Positions 1 through 7,266 of a stretch of 46,085 bases of DNA are shown piece by piece; position 1 is the stretch's first letter, and each line of letters starts with the position of its first letter. Source of the DNA: an uncultured Flavobacteriales bacterium (GTDB lineage: Bacteria > Bacteroidota > Bacteroidia > Flavobacteriales_D > Sanyastnellaceae); NCBI GenBank assembly GCA_905479115.1, contig CAJQLF010000041.1, positions 1 through 46,085 of the forward strand, given 5' to 3'. Both the position numbers and the translations under genes were made by a program. The notes below the pieces were generated by a model, which was not told the origin of the DNA, ran no database searches, and was given only the letters and a program-made list of their open reading frames with translations.

Positions 1-437
1 TTACTTCAGACGCTATCGCTGCCGGTGCAGTTGGTACTTCTGAGATCGCTGACGCTTCTGTTGCGACGGCTGACCTCGCTAACGCTTCAGTAACGACTGC
101 TAAGTTGGGTGCTGACGCTGTAGACGGTACGAAGTTGGCTGACGACGCGGTTGCTTCTGAGCACATTGCTACGGACGCTGTTACTTCAGACGCTATCGCT
201 GCCGGTGCAGTTGGTACTTCTGAGATCGCTGACGCTTCTGTTGCGACGGCTGACCTCGCTAACGCTTCAGTAACGACTGCTAAGTTGGGTGCTGACGCTG
301 TAGACGGAACGAAGTTGGCTGACGACGCGGTTGCTTCTGAGCACATTGCTACGGACGCTGTTACTTCAGACGCTATCGCTGCCGGTGCAGTTGGTTCTTC
401 CGAGATTGCTGACGCTTCTGTTGCTAATGCCGACCTT
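1..437 (+). repeat. 180-bp coding tandem repeat, two full copies plus a partial third
   Basis: Bases 1-180 and 181-360 are the same 180-bp unit. The only difference I see is one base in the 'gacggtacg'/'gacggaacg' stretch (near 127 versus 307). A third, diverging copy starts at 361 and fades near 437. The unit encodes 60 residues, itself six decapeptides of the form [DAG][AS]V-x-[ST]-x-x-[LI]-x-x (for example DAVDGTKLAD, DAVASEHIAT, GAVGTSEIAD). Near-identity at silent positions points to recent duplication or gene conversion. The array runs off the left edge, so its copy number is unknown. Confidence 0.95.
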
Positions 438-2060
438 GTCAATGACGGAATCACCATTGGTTCAACTGATGCGAGCTTAGGTGGTACTTACACTACATTG
501 GCTGGCTTGACTAGCGTTTCATCTACTGGCTTCACTGGTAACTTGACCGGAAACGTAACAGGTGACTTGACTGGTGACGTCTATTCTTCGAACGGTACCA
601 TGGTATTGGATGCTGGAACGGATGGCACAGATGCTTCGTTCACAGGTTCTGTCTCTGGTGGAATCTCGGGCGATGTTACTGGTAACATCCTTGCTGACAA
701 CGGCACAACAGTTGTTTTGAACAACGGTGCTGCTGCTGACGGAAGCGATGCAACCTTCACAGGTGCTGTTACGGGGAATGCTTCTACAGCTACCACGTTA
801 GAAACTGCACGTAACTTCTCTGTAAGCGGTGACGCTACTACAGGTGCTCCTGTTTCATTCAATGGATCTGGAAACGTTGATTTGGCTATCAGCCTGTCAG
901 CTGACGCAGTTGGTTCTGCTGAGATTGCCAACGACGCAGTCGGTTCAACTGAGATTGCTACAGGTGCTGTTGGTACTTCTGAGATTGCTGACGCTTCTGT
1001 TGCCAATGCCGACCTTGTTAATGACGGAATCACCATTGGTTCAACTGACGCTAGCTTGGGTGGTACATACACCACATTGACTGGCTTGACCAGCGTGAGC
1101 TCTACTGGCTTCACGGGTAACTTGAGCGGAAACGTAACTGGTAACTTGACTGGCCAGGTGTTGACAGCATCACAAACAAGCATCACGACGATGGCTAACC
1201 TCACAACGGTTGGTACGATCGGAACGGGTACTTGGCAGGGAACTGCTGTTGCTGACACCTACGTTGCCGATGACTTGACGATTAACGCTGGTGACATCGA
1301 CAACACGCCAATCGACGGTTCTACCATCGGTGCTACTACGGCTGCTGCTGCTGACGTTACGACGTTGACAGTTGAAGACGCGACCATCATGAACGAATCT
1401 CGCGACCAAGCGGGTGACGTCCTCACCATCTACGACGACGGTGTAGGTAACGTGATGACAGTAAGCTCAACAACAGGTGTTCACATCAGTGACCTGACGT
1501 TGAACGACAGCTTCACGTTGACGGGTAACATGTCTGCGTCTACTTACACCACAACTGCTGGTGATCCTACGAACGACAACGAATTGGCTCGCAAGGCTTA
1601 TGTTGACGCTCAGATCGCTGCGAATGTGAGTGCGTTCGAAGTATTCGACTATAACGCGACAGCTTCGACCATCAACAACACAGGCGGTGGTAATTTGACC
1701 TACTACTTGAATGGTGCAAACTTGTTCTACCAGGACAACACTGCTGGTGACAGCAACAACGCATCAAATGGTTACACCTTCACGGTGTACGGTTCAGGTA
1801 TGGATCAAATCACTACAGCTGAGTTGTACTTGCGTGGAACATCTGTTGACTTGGTTAACAACAACAATTGGGCTTCTTCGGGCAGTGCAGCAGCGACCTT
1901 TACGCTGACCTACCAGAACTTGCTCGACTTGTCTGGTGTAAGCCAAACAGACGGAGTCATGCGTTGCCACTTGGTATTGGACGGTAAGAACTCAGGCTTG
2001 ACATTCAAGTTCCACTTGGACAGCACTAGTTCAGCTGCAACTACAGCTTCATTTAACTAA
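3..2060 (+). CDS. Repetitive surface protein with phage tail-fibre-like modules (5' end missing)
   Basis: The frame is open from the left edge, so the start lies outside the window; at least 685 codons are present. Order of parts: decapeptide repeats (bases 3-437); Gly-Asn-Leu/Val-Thr-Gly runs such as GNLTGNVTGDLTG (about 537-575); a stretch ending in TLETARNFSVSGD (about 800-840), of the kind seen in phage tail fibres; a second decapeptide cluster (about 897-1010); a second copy of the 183-bp module (972-1154); the tail-fibre-like motif DPTNDNELARKAYVDAQI (1563-1616); and a non-repetitive C-terminal region of about 140 residues. It is rich in Thr, Ala, Gly and Asp and nearly free of Cys. GCT, GGT and GAC codons dominate, which suggests high expression. 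I see no type A or type B T9SS domain at its end. A trimeric beta-structured fibre or surface adhesin is my inference; the function is unknown. Confidence 0.8.
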   Translation, partial: TSDAIAAGAVGTSEIADASVATADLANASVTTAKLGADAVDGTKLADDAVASEHIATDAVTSDAIAAGAVGTSEIADASVATADLANASVTTAKLGADAVDGTKLADDAVASEHIATDAVTSDAIAAGAVGSSEIADASVANADLVNDGITIGSTDASLGGTYTTLAGLTSVSSTGFTGNLTGNVTGDLTGDVYSSNGTMVLDAGTDGTDASFTGSVSGGISGDVTGNILADNGTTVVLNNGAAADGSDATFTGAVTGNASTATTLETARNFSVSGDATTGAPVSFNGSGNVDLAISLSADAVGSAEIANDAVGSTEIATGAVGTSEIADASVANADLVNDGITIGSTDASLGGTYTTLTGLTSVSSTGFTGNLSGNVTGNLTGQVLTASQTSITTMANLTTVGTIGTGTWQGTAVADTYVADDLTINAGDIDNTPIDGSTIGATTAAAADVTTLTVEDATIMNESRDQAGDVLTIYDDGVGNVMTVSSTTGVHISDLTLNDSFTLTGNMSASTYTTTAGDPTNDNELARKAYVDAQIAANVSAFEVFDYNATASTINNTGGGNLTYYLNGANLFYQDNTAGDSNNASNGYTFTVYGSGMDQITTAELYLRGTSVDLVNNNNWASSGSAAATFTLTYQNLLDLSGVSQTDGVMRCHLVLDGKNSGLTFKFHLDSTSSAATTASFN
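393..575 (+). repeat. 183-bp dispersed coding repeat, copy 1
   Basis: Encodes a 61-residue block beginning GSSEIADASVANADL and ending GNVTGDLTG. A near-identical block lies at 972-1154 in the same frame, with only a few residue changes (Ser/Thr, Ala/Thr, Thr/Ser, Asp/Asn). It joins the end of the decapeptide array to a Gly-Asn-Val-Thr-Gly run, so a whole multi-domain cassette has been duplicated. Confidence 0.9.
972..1154 (+). repeat. 183-bp dispersed coding repeat, copy 2
   Basis: Second copy of the block at 393-575, about 400 bases downstream and in frame. It starts GTSEIADASVANADL and ends GNVTGNLTG. Between the copies lie a decapeptide cluster and the TLETARNFSVSGD segment. Confidence 0.9.
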
Positions 2061-2086
2061 TCAACTAACCCCTTAACGAGCACATT

Positions 2087-2527
2087 ATGAAAAAGCTCTT
2101 TTACATCTTGTTCCTGCTCGGGGGTCTCTCGATGATCTCCCAGGATGCATCGGCTCAGGTCACTGTTGACCGCGAAGCGATCACCTCGGGTTACCACACG
2201 GGAGCAGTTGACGCAATTGGAGACGTCCTTGGCGAAATCGATGGAAGCATCGGCCAAGTGTTCACTACAACGATTGGAGATGGAAACATCTTCTTGACTC
2301 AAGGCTTCCAACAGATGGCATTCCGCGAATGCCCTGGGGATGTCACTGGTGACGACGCAGTTGGAACGAATGACCTTCTCGCGATCTTGAGCCTCTATGG
2401 GGCTCAAGATCCGGAGGCCATCGCAAACTCCGAAAACGGAGGAGCGGAGGACCTCAACGGGGATGGAATCGTCGGTACAGCTGATCTTTTGATCCTCCTC
2501 GCTTACTACGGTGAGTTGTGTAACTAA
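2087..2527 (+). CDS. Small secreted protein with a dockerin-like double calcium-loop C-terminus
   Basis: 146 residues. Residues 1-24 are a Sec signal peptide (MKKLFYILFLLGG..., cleavage near ASAQ). Residues 25-82 (ITSGYHTGAVDAIG, then IGQVFTTTIGDGN) resemble the short 'SIGQVFYTT...QGFQQ' module found in many Bacteroidota secreted proteins. The C-terminus carries two EF-hand-like loops, GDVTGDDAVGTNDLLAILS and EDLNGDGIVGTADLLILLA, arranged as in dockerin type I domains, and ends in Cys. The start is the ATG at 2087, 26 bases after the upstream repetitive gene, so the two are probably cotranscribed and may act together at the surface. No cohesin is seen in the window; calcium binding is inferred from the Asp/Asn pattern. 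Confidence 0.8.
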   Translation: MKKLFYILFLLGGLSMISQDASAQVTVDREAITSGYHTGAVDAIGDVLGEIDGSIGQVFTTTIGDGNIFLTQGFQQMAFRECPGDVTGDDAVGTNDLLAILSLYGAQDPEAIANSENGGAEDLNGDGIVGTADLLILLAYYGELCN

Positions 2528-2550
2528 ACACCCAGAGCGAATTTAATCGG

Positions 2551-2581
2551 AAAGGGCTCCCCATCTTGGGGGGCCCTTTTT
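2551..2581 (+). terminator. Rho-independent terminator after the dockerin-like gene
   Basis: A 12-bp stem (AAAGGGCTCCCC with GGGGGGCCCTTT, one G-T pair) with a 5-nt loop is followed by a T run. It closes the plus-strand unit 24 bases after the stop codon and separates it from the convergent TPR gene. Confidence 0.85.
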
Positions 2582-2659
2582 CTATGAATCAGATTCTGAA
2601 GTACTGAGATTGACTGGTGCAAGCACATGTTCCCCATACCGCCTGCGTTAGCCGTCAGC

Positions 2660-4468
2660 TCAATTCGTCACTTCGTCACCTCGCAGGGCACGGAATCGTC
2701 GACGAGCTTCGACGGCGTGTAAGCTTCCGGGATAATCAAAGAGCAACTGCTCGTACAGAGCCGCAGCGGTAATGAAATCCCCTTCGATGTCTTCTCGAAG
2801 CACAGCCAACTGAAATAAGGCATCGTCCGCGAGGATGTCGTCAAAGTGCAAGTCGATGATTTCTTGTAGGAACACAGCAGCCGTATCGATGTCACCTCGT
2901 TGCAGAGCCATGTGGGCATGTTCCATCAATATTTCGTCGGTCAATGCGTGACCGGGCCAAAGGGCCACGATGGAATCTAGTTTGGACTGAGCTTCGTCGT
3001 AGCGGTATTGAGTGCTGAGCAGATCTGCCTGAGCGAACAACCACATCGGTTCGACAAGGGTGTCAAGAGCGTAGTTGTCGGTAATAAGCAAGGACAGGTC
3101 AATGGCATCGTTGGAGATGAGTTTCGATGTGGAGGCTTTCAAAGCATCCAATTGGGATTGTGCCCAATCGAAGTCACCTGTATAGTAGCTGATGCGAGCA
3201 TTTCTAAACTTCGCCTCATGGCCAAGCAAATCGTCCTTATAGTCGAGTTCAACCTGTGAAAAAAGCAGCGAGGCGTCCCAGATGTCGTCCTGGAATACAA
3301 GGATATCCCCGAGCTCTAATTTGCAGACAGCCGCTGTGCGTTCATAGAGGCCGGAGATGGCCAAGATATCTTCGAGCAGAGCGATGGCCTCGCGAGGTGC
3401 TTGCAGGTAGAAAGCCCGGACGTGAGCGAGGTCTTGGGCGATTTTGGCAGTTTCTGCCGAGAGCCCCAATTCTTCCAGCGATTGTTCAAATTCTCCCGCC
3501 AAGTTTGCAATCGCCTCTCTGTCGGGTGGCGCCTCCGCGAGCAGAGGCTGCAAACGCATGCTCAGTGCTTGGGCGCGTGCGGTAAAGTAGTAAGGATTAT
3601 CAGGGCCTTTGGACGCCAGGTATTCATAGCATTTTGAGGCCGTGCCGTAGTCGTCATTTCGCACTGCGGTTTGCGCCAATTCAATGATTCGTTCACCGGA
3701 TTCGCGGAGACGCAGATCAAGTGATTTTGCATGCACGAGCGCATTGGCAAAATCATTGACTTGATTGAAATACCACACCAACATTTCGGGTAGCGCGAGA
3801 TCTTCTGGAAACTCTCGCGCTGCACGGAGCAGTTTGCTTCTTACGAGTTCTCCCAATTCGGGGTTGTCCTGAATTCGAAGGTTGCGGTTGAAGCTATTTT
3901 GGACATTGCGGAAGTACTGAGGCTTGGAACGCATCAGCCGAATGGAGGCGTCAATCATTCCATCGTAATTGCCACGACGGCCCTCTAAGTCTGCCAATTG
4001 ATAGTCCAAGTCCGCCACACCCAAGTCGCGGGCTTTGGCATAGACTTCAGAAGCTCGGTCGAGTTCGTTTAATTTGATGAATGCGTTCGCCAAGGCAATG
4101 GCGCTATTTCGGCTGGGCTCCAAGCGGTTCAACGCTTCATCGAACGCCTCCTTGGCTTCAAGGGGCATGTCGAAATGCACATAGAGTTGACCCAATTCTA
4201 CGTAAGCGGTAGCGCGTGTATTCCGATTGCGCATCCGGCTTTTGACCAGTTTTTCTGCGGCATCAAAATCATCCAGCGCCAGCAGGGTCTCGTAATAGAT
4301 ATCAAAGACCTTTTTGGACTTGGTGCGCTTCCAAATTTGGTCGAGGTAGAGTTTGGCTTGAGCGTAAGAGCCTTCGTTGTAGTAGAATTCAGCCAACTCG
4401 AGGTCCGACTGCCCCCAGCTCCAGCTCGCTGTCGATAATGCCAAGGCAAGCACCCATACTTTTTTCAT
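2660..4468 (-). CDS. Secreted/periplasmic tetratricopeptide repeat protein
   Basis: 602 residues. A short signal peptide (residues 1-19, ending SWSWGQ) is followed by helical repeats to the end. Clear TPR-like units include LAEFYYNEGSYAQAKLYLDQ (about 24-43), AYVELGQLYVHFDMPLEAKE (about 88-107) and a C-terminal unit in which residues ALYEQLLFDYPGSLHAVEAR resemble CpoB/YbgF-type repeats. No enzymatic motif is visible. The start ATG (4468-4466) overlaps the stop of the preceding lipoprotein gene as ATGA, so the two are translationally coupled, and serS lies upstream in the same run. TPR proteins of this type are scaffolds; a role at the cell envelope together with the lipoprotein is inferred. 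Confidence 0.8.
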   Translation of the reverse strand: MKKVWVLALALSTASWSWGQSDLELAEFYYNEGSYAQAKLYLDQIWKRTKSKKVFDIYYETLLALDDFDAAEKLVKSRMRNRNTRATAYVELGQLYVHFDMPLEAKEAFDEALNRLEPSRNSAIALANAFIKLNELDRASEVYAKARDLGVADLDYQLADLEGRRGNYDGMIDASIRLMRSKPQYFRNVQNSFNRNLRIQDNPELGELVRSKLLRAAREFPEDLALPEMLVWYFNQVNDFANALVHAKSLDLRLRESGERIIELAQTAVRNDDYGTASKCYEYLASKGPDNPYYFTARAQALSMRLQPLLAEAPPDREAIANLAGEFEQSLEELGLSAETAKIAQDLAHVRAFYLQAPREAIALLEDILAISGLYERTAAVCKLELGDILVFQDDIWDASLLFSQVELDYKDDLLGHEAKFRNARISYYTGDFDWAQSQLDALKASTSKLISNDAIDLSLLITDNYALDTLVEPMWLFAQADLLSTQYRYDEAQSKLDSIVALWPGHALTDEILMEHAHMALQRGDIDTAAVFLQEIIDLHFDDILADDALFQLAVLREDIEGDFITAAALYEQLLFDYPGSLHAVEARRRFRALRGDEVTN

Positions 4469-5106
4469 TCGCGATCGACATTGGGTTCGCTGCCTAAGAT
4501 GGCTTTCGCCAGGCGACTGCGCAGAACGGTTTGTAAGCTGTCACTGCTCGATGCAATGGATTCTCGAAGACGAATTCCGCGGATGGCAAGGTCTTGTGTT
4601 TCCTGCAATGCTCGAACTAAATCTCGGGCGATTTGAATCTCGGTCTTCATTTCCTTTGCGATGTAAGCGGAGTCCATAGCGTCTCCGTTCGCGTCATGCG
4701 TTGCACCGGCGGACAGCGCGTTCGCTAAATTGGTCAGCTGACTCATTGCGCGTTCGGCGGCTTTAGGAAGCGAGCTTCTTCGCTGCGCTTGGTCTTTTAA
4801 TAACCGGCGTGCTCGACTAACATCCGAAATGATTTGGCCTTCTTGTTTGCTGATCTCAACTCGTTCTTCATCGAGCAACAGCCGAAATTCTCTCAGTTGA
4901 TCATCCGTCCACGCAAAGGCAGTTGCAGAGGCGGCATCTGAGGGAGTCTGCAGGCATGCGAGTTCTGTGCGAATGGAATCGCTCAACTCGCGCAATTGAA
5001 CCGCAGGTTGGCTATCTCGGGAGATGCAGCCTGTCAGTGTCCATGCGGCTATTGTCCAAGAAGCTAAGGCGATGAAGGCGAATGGGGGCGGAGTAAAATT
5101 TTTCAA
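4465..5106 (-). CDS. Predicted lipoprotein of unknown function, coupled to serS
   Basis: 213 residues from the preferred start. I chose the TTG at 5106-5104 because it overlaps the serS stop as TTGA and gives a compact lipoprotein signal (MKNFTPPPFAFIALASW..., lipobox LTGC with Cys27). A longer reading from the TTG at 5136 adds ten charged residues and is less likely. The mature part is predicted mostly alpha-helical, with charged stretches around LREFRLLLDEERVEISKQEG and IAKEMKTEIQIARDLVRALQ that could form coiled coil. I recognise no family. Its stop overlaps the TPR gene start by 4 bases, so a lipoprotein-TPR partnership is likely. Confidence 0.7.
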   Translation of the reverse strand: MKNFTPPPFAFIALASWTIAAWTLTGCISRDSQPAVQLRELSDSIRTELACLQTPSDAASATAFAWTDDQLREFRLLLDEERVEISKQEGQIISDVSRARRLLKDQAQRRSSLPKAAERAMSQLTNLANALSAGATHDANGDAMDSAYIAKEMKTEIQIARDLVRALQETQDLAIRGIRLRESIASSSDSLQTVLRSRLAKAILGSEPNVDRE

Positions 5107-6383
5107 GTGGGATAATCGATTCGTTCGAACCCGCAATACGGTGCCAGCGCTTCTGGGATTTGAATCCCCGTTTCATCTTGGTGGTTTTCGAGCAGGGCAG
5201 CCACGATGCGGGGAAGGGCCAAGGCGGATCCGTTGAGGGTATGAACCCAATGGGACTTCCCGTCTGCACTTTTGTATCGACACTTGAGGCGATGGGCCTG
5301 GTAAGTCTCGAAATTTGAAACCGAACTGACTTCCAGCCACCTTTCTTGTGCTGCACTCCAGACCTCAAAGTCATAGGTCATCGCCGCCGTAAATCCCATG
5401 TCACCGCCACAGAGCCGCAGAATGCGGTAAGGCAATTCGAGTGCTTCTAACAGCCCTTTCACATGGTCGACCATGGAGTCTAAGGTGTCGTAGGATGCTT
5501 CCGGCTTGGAGAGTTGAACTACCTCAACTTTGTCAAATTGGTGCAGGCGATTCAATCCGCGGACGTCTTTTCCGTAGGAGCCAGCTTCTCGTCGAAAACA
5601 AGGTGTATACCCGCACAATTTAATCGGGAGGTCTGCCTCTTTGACGATTACATCTCGGTAGATGTTGGTCAAGGGGACTTCTGCAGTTGGGATCATGTAC
5701 AGCTCATCTTCTGGCATATGGTACATCTGCCCTTCTTTATCAGGCAACTGACCCGTTCCAAATCCACTTTCCGCATTGATCATGTGGGGCGGGATGAATT
5801 CTTCATACCCACCTTCGTCCGCACGTTCCAAGAAGTAACGAATCAGCCCGCGCTGCAGCTTTGCTCCTTTTCCTCTGTAAAAAGGAAATCCTGCTCCGGT
5901 CACTTTGGCCCCGAGCTCAAAATCAATTAATTGACATTCCTCGGCAATTTCCCAATGAGGCTTCTTGTGATGGTCTAACGTAGCTGCATTGCCTGAACGA
6001 AAAATCTCGATGTTGTCTTCGGCATTGCGTCCAGCAGTGACGAATCCGTGAGGCGCATTGGGAATGTGGCACAGTGCATTGTGGATTTGGTCCTCCAATG
6101 CTTGCATCTGTTCTTTCAATTCGGTCGACTGGACTTTGAAGGCGGCAGTTTTCGACTTAATTACTTCGGCTTCGTCCTTTTTCCCTTCGCGCATTAATCC
6201 TCCGATTTCCCGGCTGAGCGCATTGCTTTGCGCCAATGTTTCGTCGAGTGCCGCCTGCGTCTTTCGACGATCACTATCCCACTCTAGGATTGCTTCAATG
6301 GCTTCGCGGGCATCAAAATGGCGCTTTTGCAACGCTGTAATGATGCGTTCCTTTTCGTCGCGGAGGGATTGGATGGTTAGCAT
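5103..6383 (-). CDS. serS: Seryl-tRNA synthetase
   Basis: 426 residues, the usual length. It charges tRNA-Ser (and tRNA-Sec where present) with serine in the cytoplasm. The N-terminal coiled-coil arm (about 30-100, with KRHFDAREAIEAIL and KSKTAAFKVQSTELKEQMQ) is followed by the class II catalytic core: motif 2 region CFRREAGSYGKDVRGLNRLH, where the FRREAG arginine contacts ATP, and motif 3 around LNGSALALPRIVAALLENHQ. I start at the ATG at 6383 (MLTIQSLRDE), which matches the family; a longer reading to 6461 would translate the upstream terminator hairpin. First gene of a three-gene coupled operon. Confidence 0.97.
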   Translation of the reverse strand: MLTIQSLRDEKERIITALQKRHFDAREAIEAILEWDSDRRKTQAALDETLAQSNALSREIGGLMREGKKDEAEVIKSKTAAFKVQSTELKEQMQALEDQIHNALCHIPNAPHGFVTAGRNAEDNIEIFRSGNAATLDHHKKPHWEIAEECQLIDFELGAKVTGAGFPFYRGKGAKLQRGLIRYFLERADEGGYEEFIPPHMINAESGFGTGQLPDKEGQMYHMPEDELYMIPTAEVPLTNIYRDVIVKEADLPIKLCGYTPCFRREAGSYGKDVRGLNRLHQFDKVEVVQLSKPEASYDTLDSMVDHVKGLLEALELPYRILRLCGGDMGFTAAMTYDFEVWSAAQERWLEVSSVSNFETYQAHRLKCRYKSADGKSHWVHTLNGSALALPRIVAALLENHQDETGIQIPEALAPYCGFERIDYPT

Positions 6384-6417
6384 GGGAGCAGTTCGCTGCG
6401 GTTGGGTTGCAAGTTGG

Positions 6418-6459
6418 TAAAAATAAGAAACTCCCGAACCCTGAAAAGGGCCGGGAGTC
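6418..6459 (-). terminator. Terminator between rpmA and serS
   Basis: On the minus strand ACTCCCG...CGGGAGT, with inner pairing of CCC and GGG around TTTTC, is followed by TTTCTTATTTTT. It lies about 48 bases after the rpmA stop and 35 bases before the serS start, so it ends the rplU-rpmA transcript. The T run (TATTTTTA) also resembles a weak -7 box for serS. Confidence 0.8.
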
Positions 6460-6506
6460 ATAAAATTTCAAGTCAGTGGGCGTGTATAACCCGCTGTAGA
6501 TTTCGT

Positions 6507-6770
6507 TCAGGCGTCGCCCATTGGCACGACGGAGACGAATGACCGGTTGTTCGCTTTCTTGCGAAACTCGACGACGCCGTCGGTTAGAGCGAAAAGCGTG
6601 TGGTCCTTGCCTATGCCGACATTCTCACCGGGATGATGCTGGGTGCCTCGCTGGCGCACAATGATGTTGCCTGCAATGCAACCTTGACCCCCAAAAATTT
6701 TGACGCCGAGCCGTTTACTTTCTGATTCGCGGCCGTTTTTGGAACTACCTACACCTTTTTTATGTGCCAT
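6507..6770 (-). CDS. rpmA: 50S ribosomal protein L27
   Basis: 87 residues, normal length. L27 sits at the peptidyl-transferase centre of the large ribosomal subunit. The typical N-terminus [16 protein letters not shown] is present, followed by the conserved [20 protein letters not shown] and [20 protein letters not shown]. No Firmicutes-type N-terminal extension. Its ATG overlaps the rplU stop by one base (TAATG), the usual rplU-rpmA arrangement. Confidence 0.98.
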   Translation of the reverse strand: MAHKKGVGSSKNGRESESKRLGVKIFGGQGCIAGNIIVRQRGTQHHPGENVGIGKDHTLFALTDGVVEFRKKANNRSFVSVVPMGDA

Positions 6771-7204
6771 TACTTCTCGGTTTTATCAGTTTTCTTCGCT
6801 GCGGGCTTCTTCGCTGCGGGCTTCTTCGCTGCGGGCTTTTTTGCCTCGGCCTTAGGTGCATCAGCAACCTTTTCGGCTGATTTCTTGGCTCCGCCAGCTT
6901 TGATGCCGGTGATTTTGATTTCCGTCAATGAAGCACGGAAACCATTCAACTTTTGATACCCTTTCCGGCGCTTCTTTTTGAAGACCAGAACCTTGTCGCC
7001 TTTAAGGTGGCGTTCAACCTGAGCAGACACTTGCGCGCCGCTTATCGCTGGGGCGCCAACTTGAACGTCTTTCCCGTTGTCGGTGAGGAAGACCCGGTCA
7101 AAGTTGACCTTCTTGCCTTCTTCAGCGTCCAAACGGTTGACGAAAACCAGTTGGTCTTTTTCTACCTTGTACTGGTGCCCTGCGATCTCTACGATTGCAT
7201 ACAT
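6770..7204 (-). CDS. rplU: 50S ribosomal protein L21 with a Lys/Ala-rich C-terminal extension
   Basis: 144 residues; the L21 core (about 1-103) runs from [19 protein letters not shown] to the RNA-binding segment [21 protein letters not shown]21 binds 23S rRNA in the large subunit. The last 40 residues are an added basic tail, including three copies of PAAKK encoded by perfect 15-bp repeats (6792-6836). Such tails occur on L21 in several Bacteroidota and are presumably disordered. A -33/-7 promoter lies just upstream; rpmA follows directly. Confidence 0.97.
   Translation of the reverse strand: MYAIVEIAGHQYKVEKDQLVFVNRLDAEEGKKVNFDRVFLTDNGKDVQVGAPAISGAQVSAQVERHLKGDKVLVFKKKRRKGYQKLNGFRASLTEIKITGIKAGGAKKSAEKVADAPKAEAKKPAAKKPAAKKPAAKKTDKTEK
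6792..6836 (-). repeat. Perfect 15-bp x3 tandem repeat in the rplU tail
   Basis: The unit ttcttcgctgcgggc occurs three times without interruption (6792-6806, 6807-6821, 6822-6836). Read on the minus strand it encodes PAAKK repeats. It is in frame, so slippage would change the tail length without breaking L21. Confidence 0.95.
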
Positions 7205-7235
7205 GATTCAATAATTAATCCCAAAAGAGGGGGGG

Positions 7236-7266
7236 CAAAGGTAGGGTATACTTTTCAACTTTTCAA
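7236..7266 (-). promoter_or_regulatory. Bacteroidota-type promoter for rplU-rpmA
   Basis: Minus-strand -7 box TACCTTTG (7243-7236) matches TAnnTTTG exactly. A TTG (7266-7264) lies 20 nt upstream as the -33 element; a second TTG lies at 7258-7256. The box is 31 nt before the rplU ATG. The -33 part lies inside the 3' end of the upstream permease gene. Confidence 0.7.

Noticed and set aside
581-1258. Long open frame (225 codons) on the minus strand, antisense to the repetitive surface protein
   Set aside because: It mirrors the biased, repeat-rich plus-strand frame; composition is Val/Pro/Ala-heavy with no domain, and it has no promoter.
1-2060. Prophage or contractile-injection locus
   Set aside because: Tail-fibre-like modules alone are not enough; no capsid, portal, sheath, baseplate, integrase or lysis gene is in the window.
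6384-6461. N-terminal extension of serS to 6461
   Set aside because: The extra 26 codons translate through the terminator hairpin at 6418-6459; the family start is at 6383.
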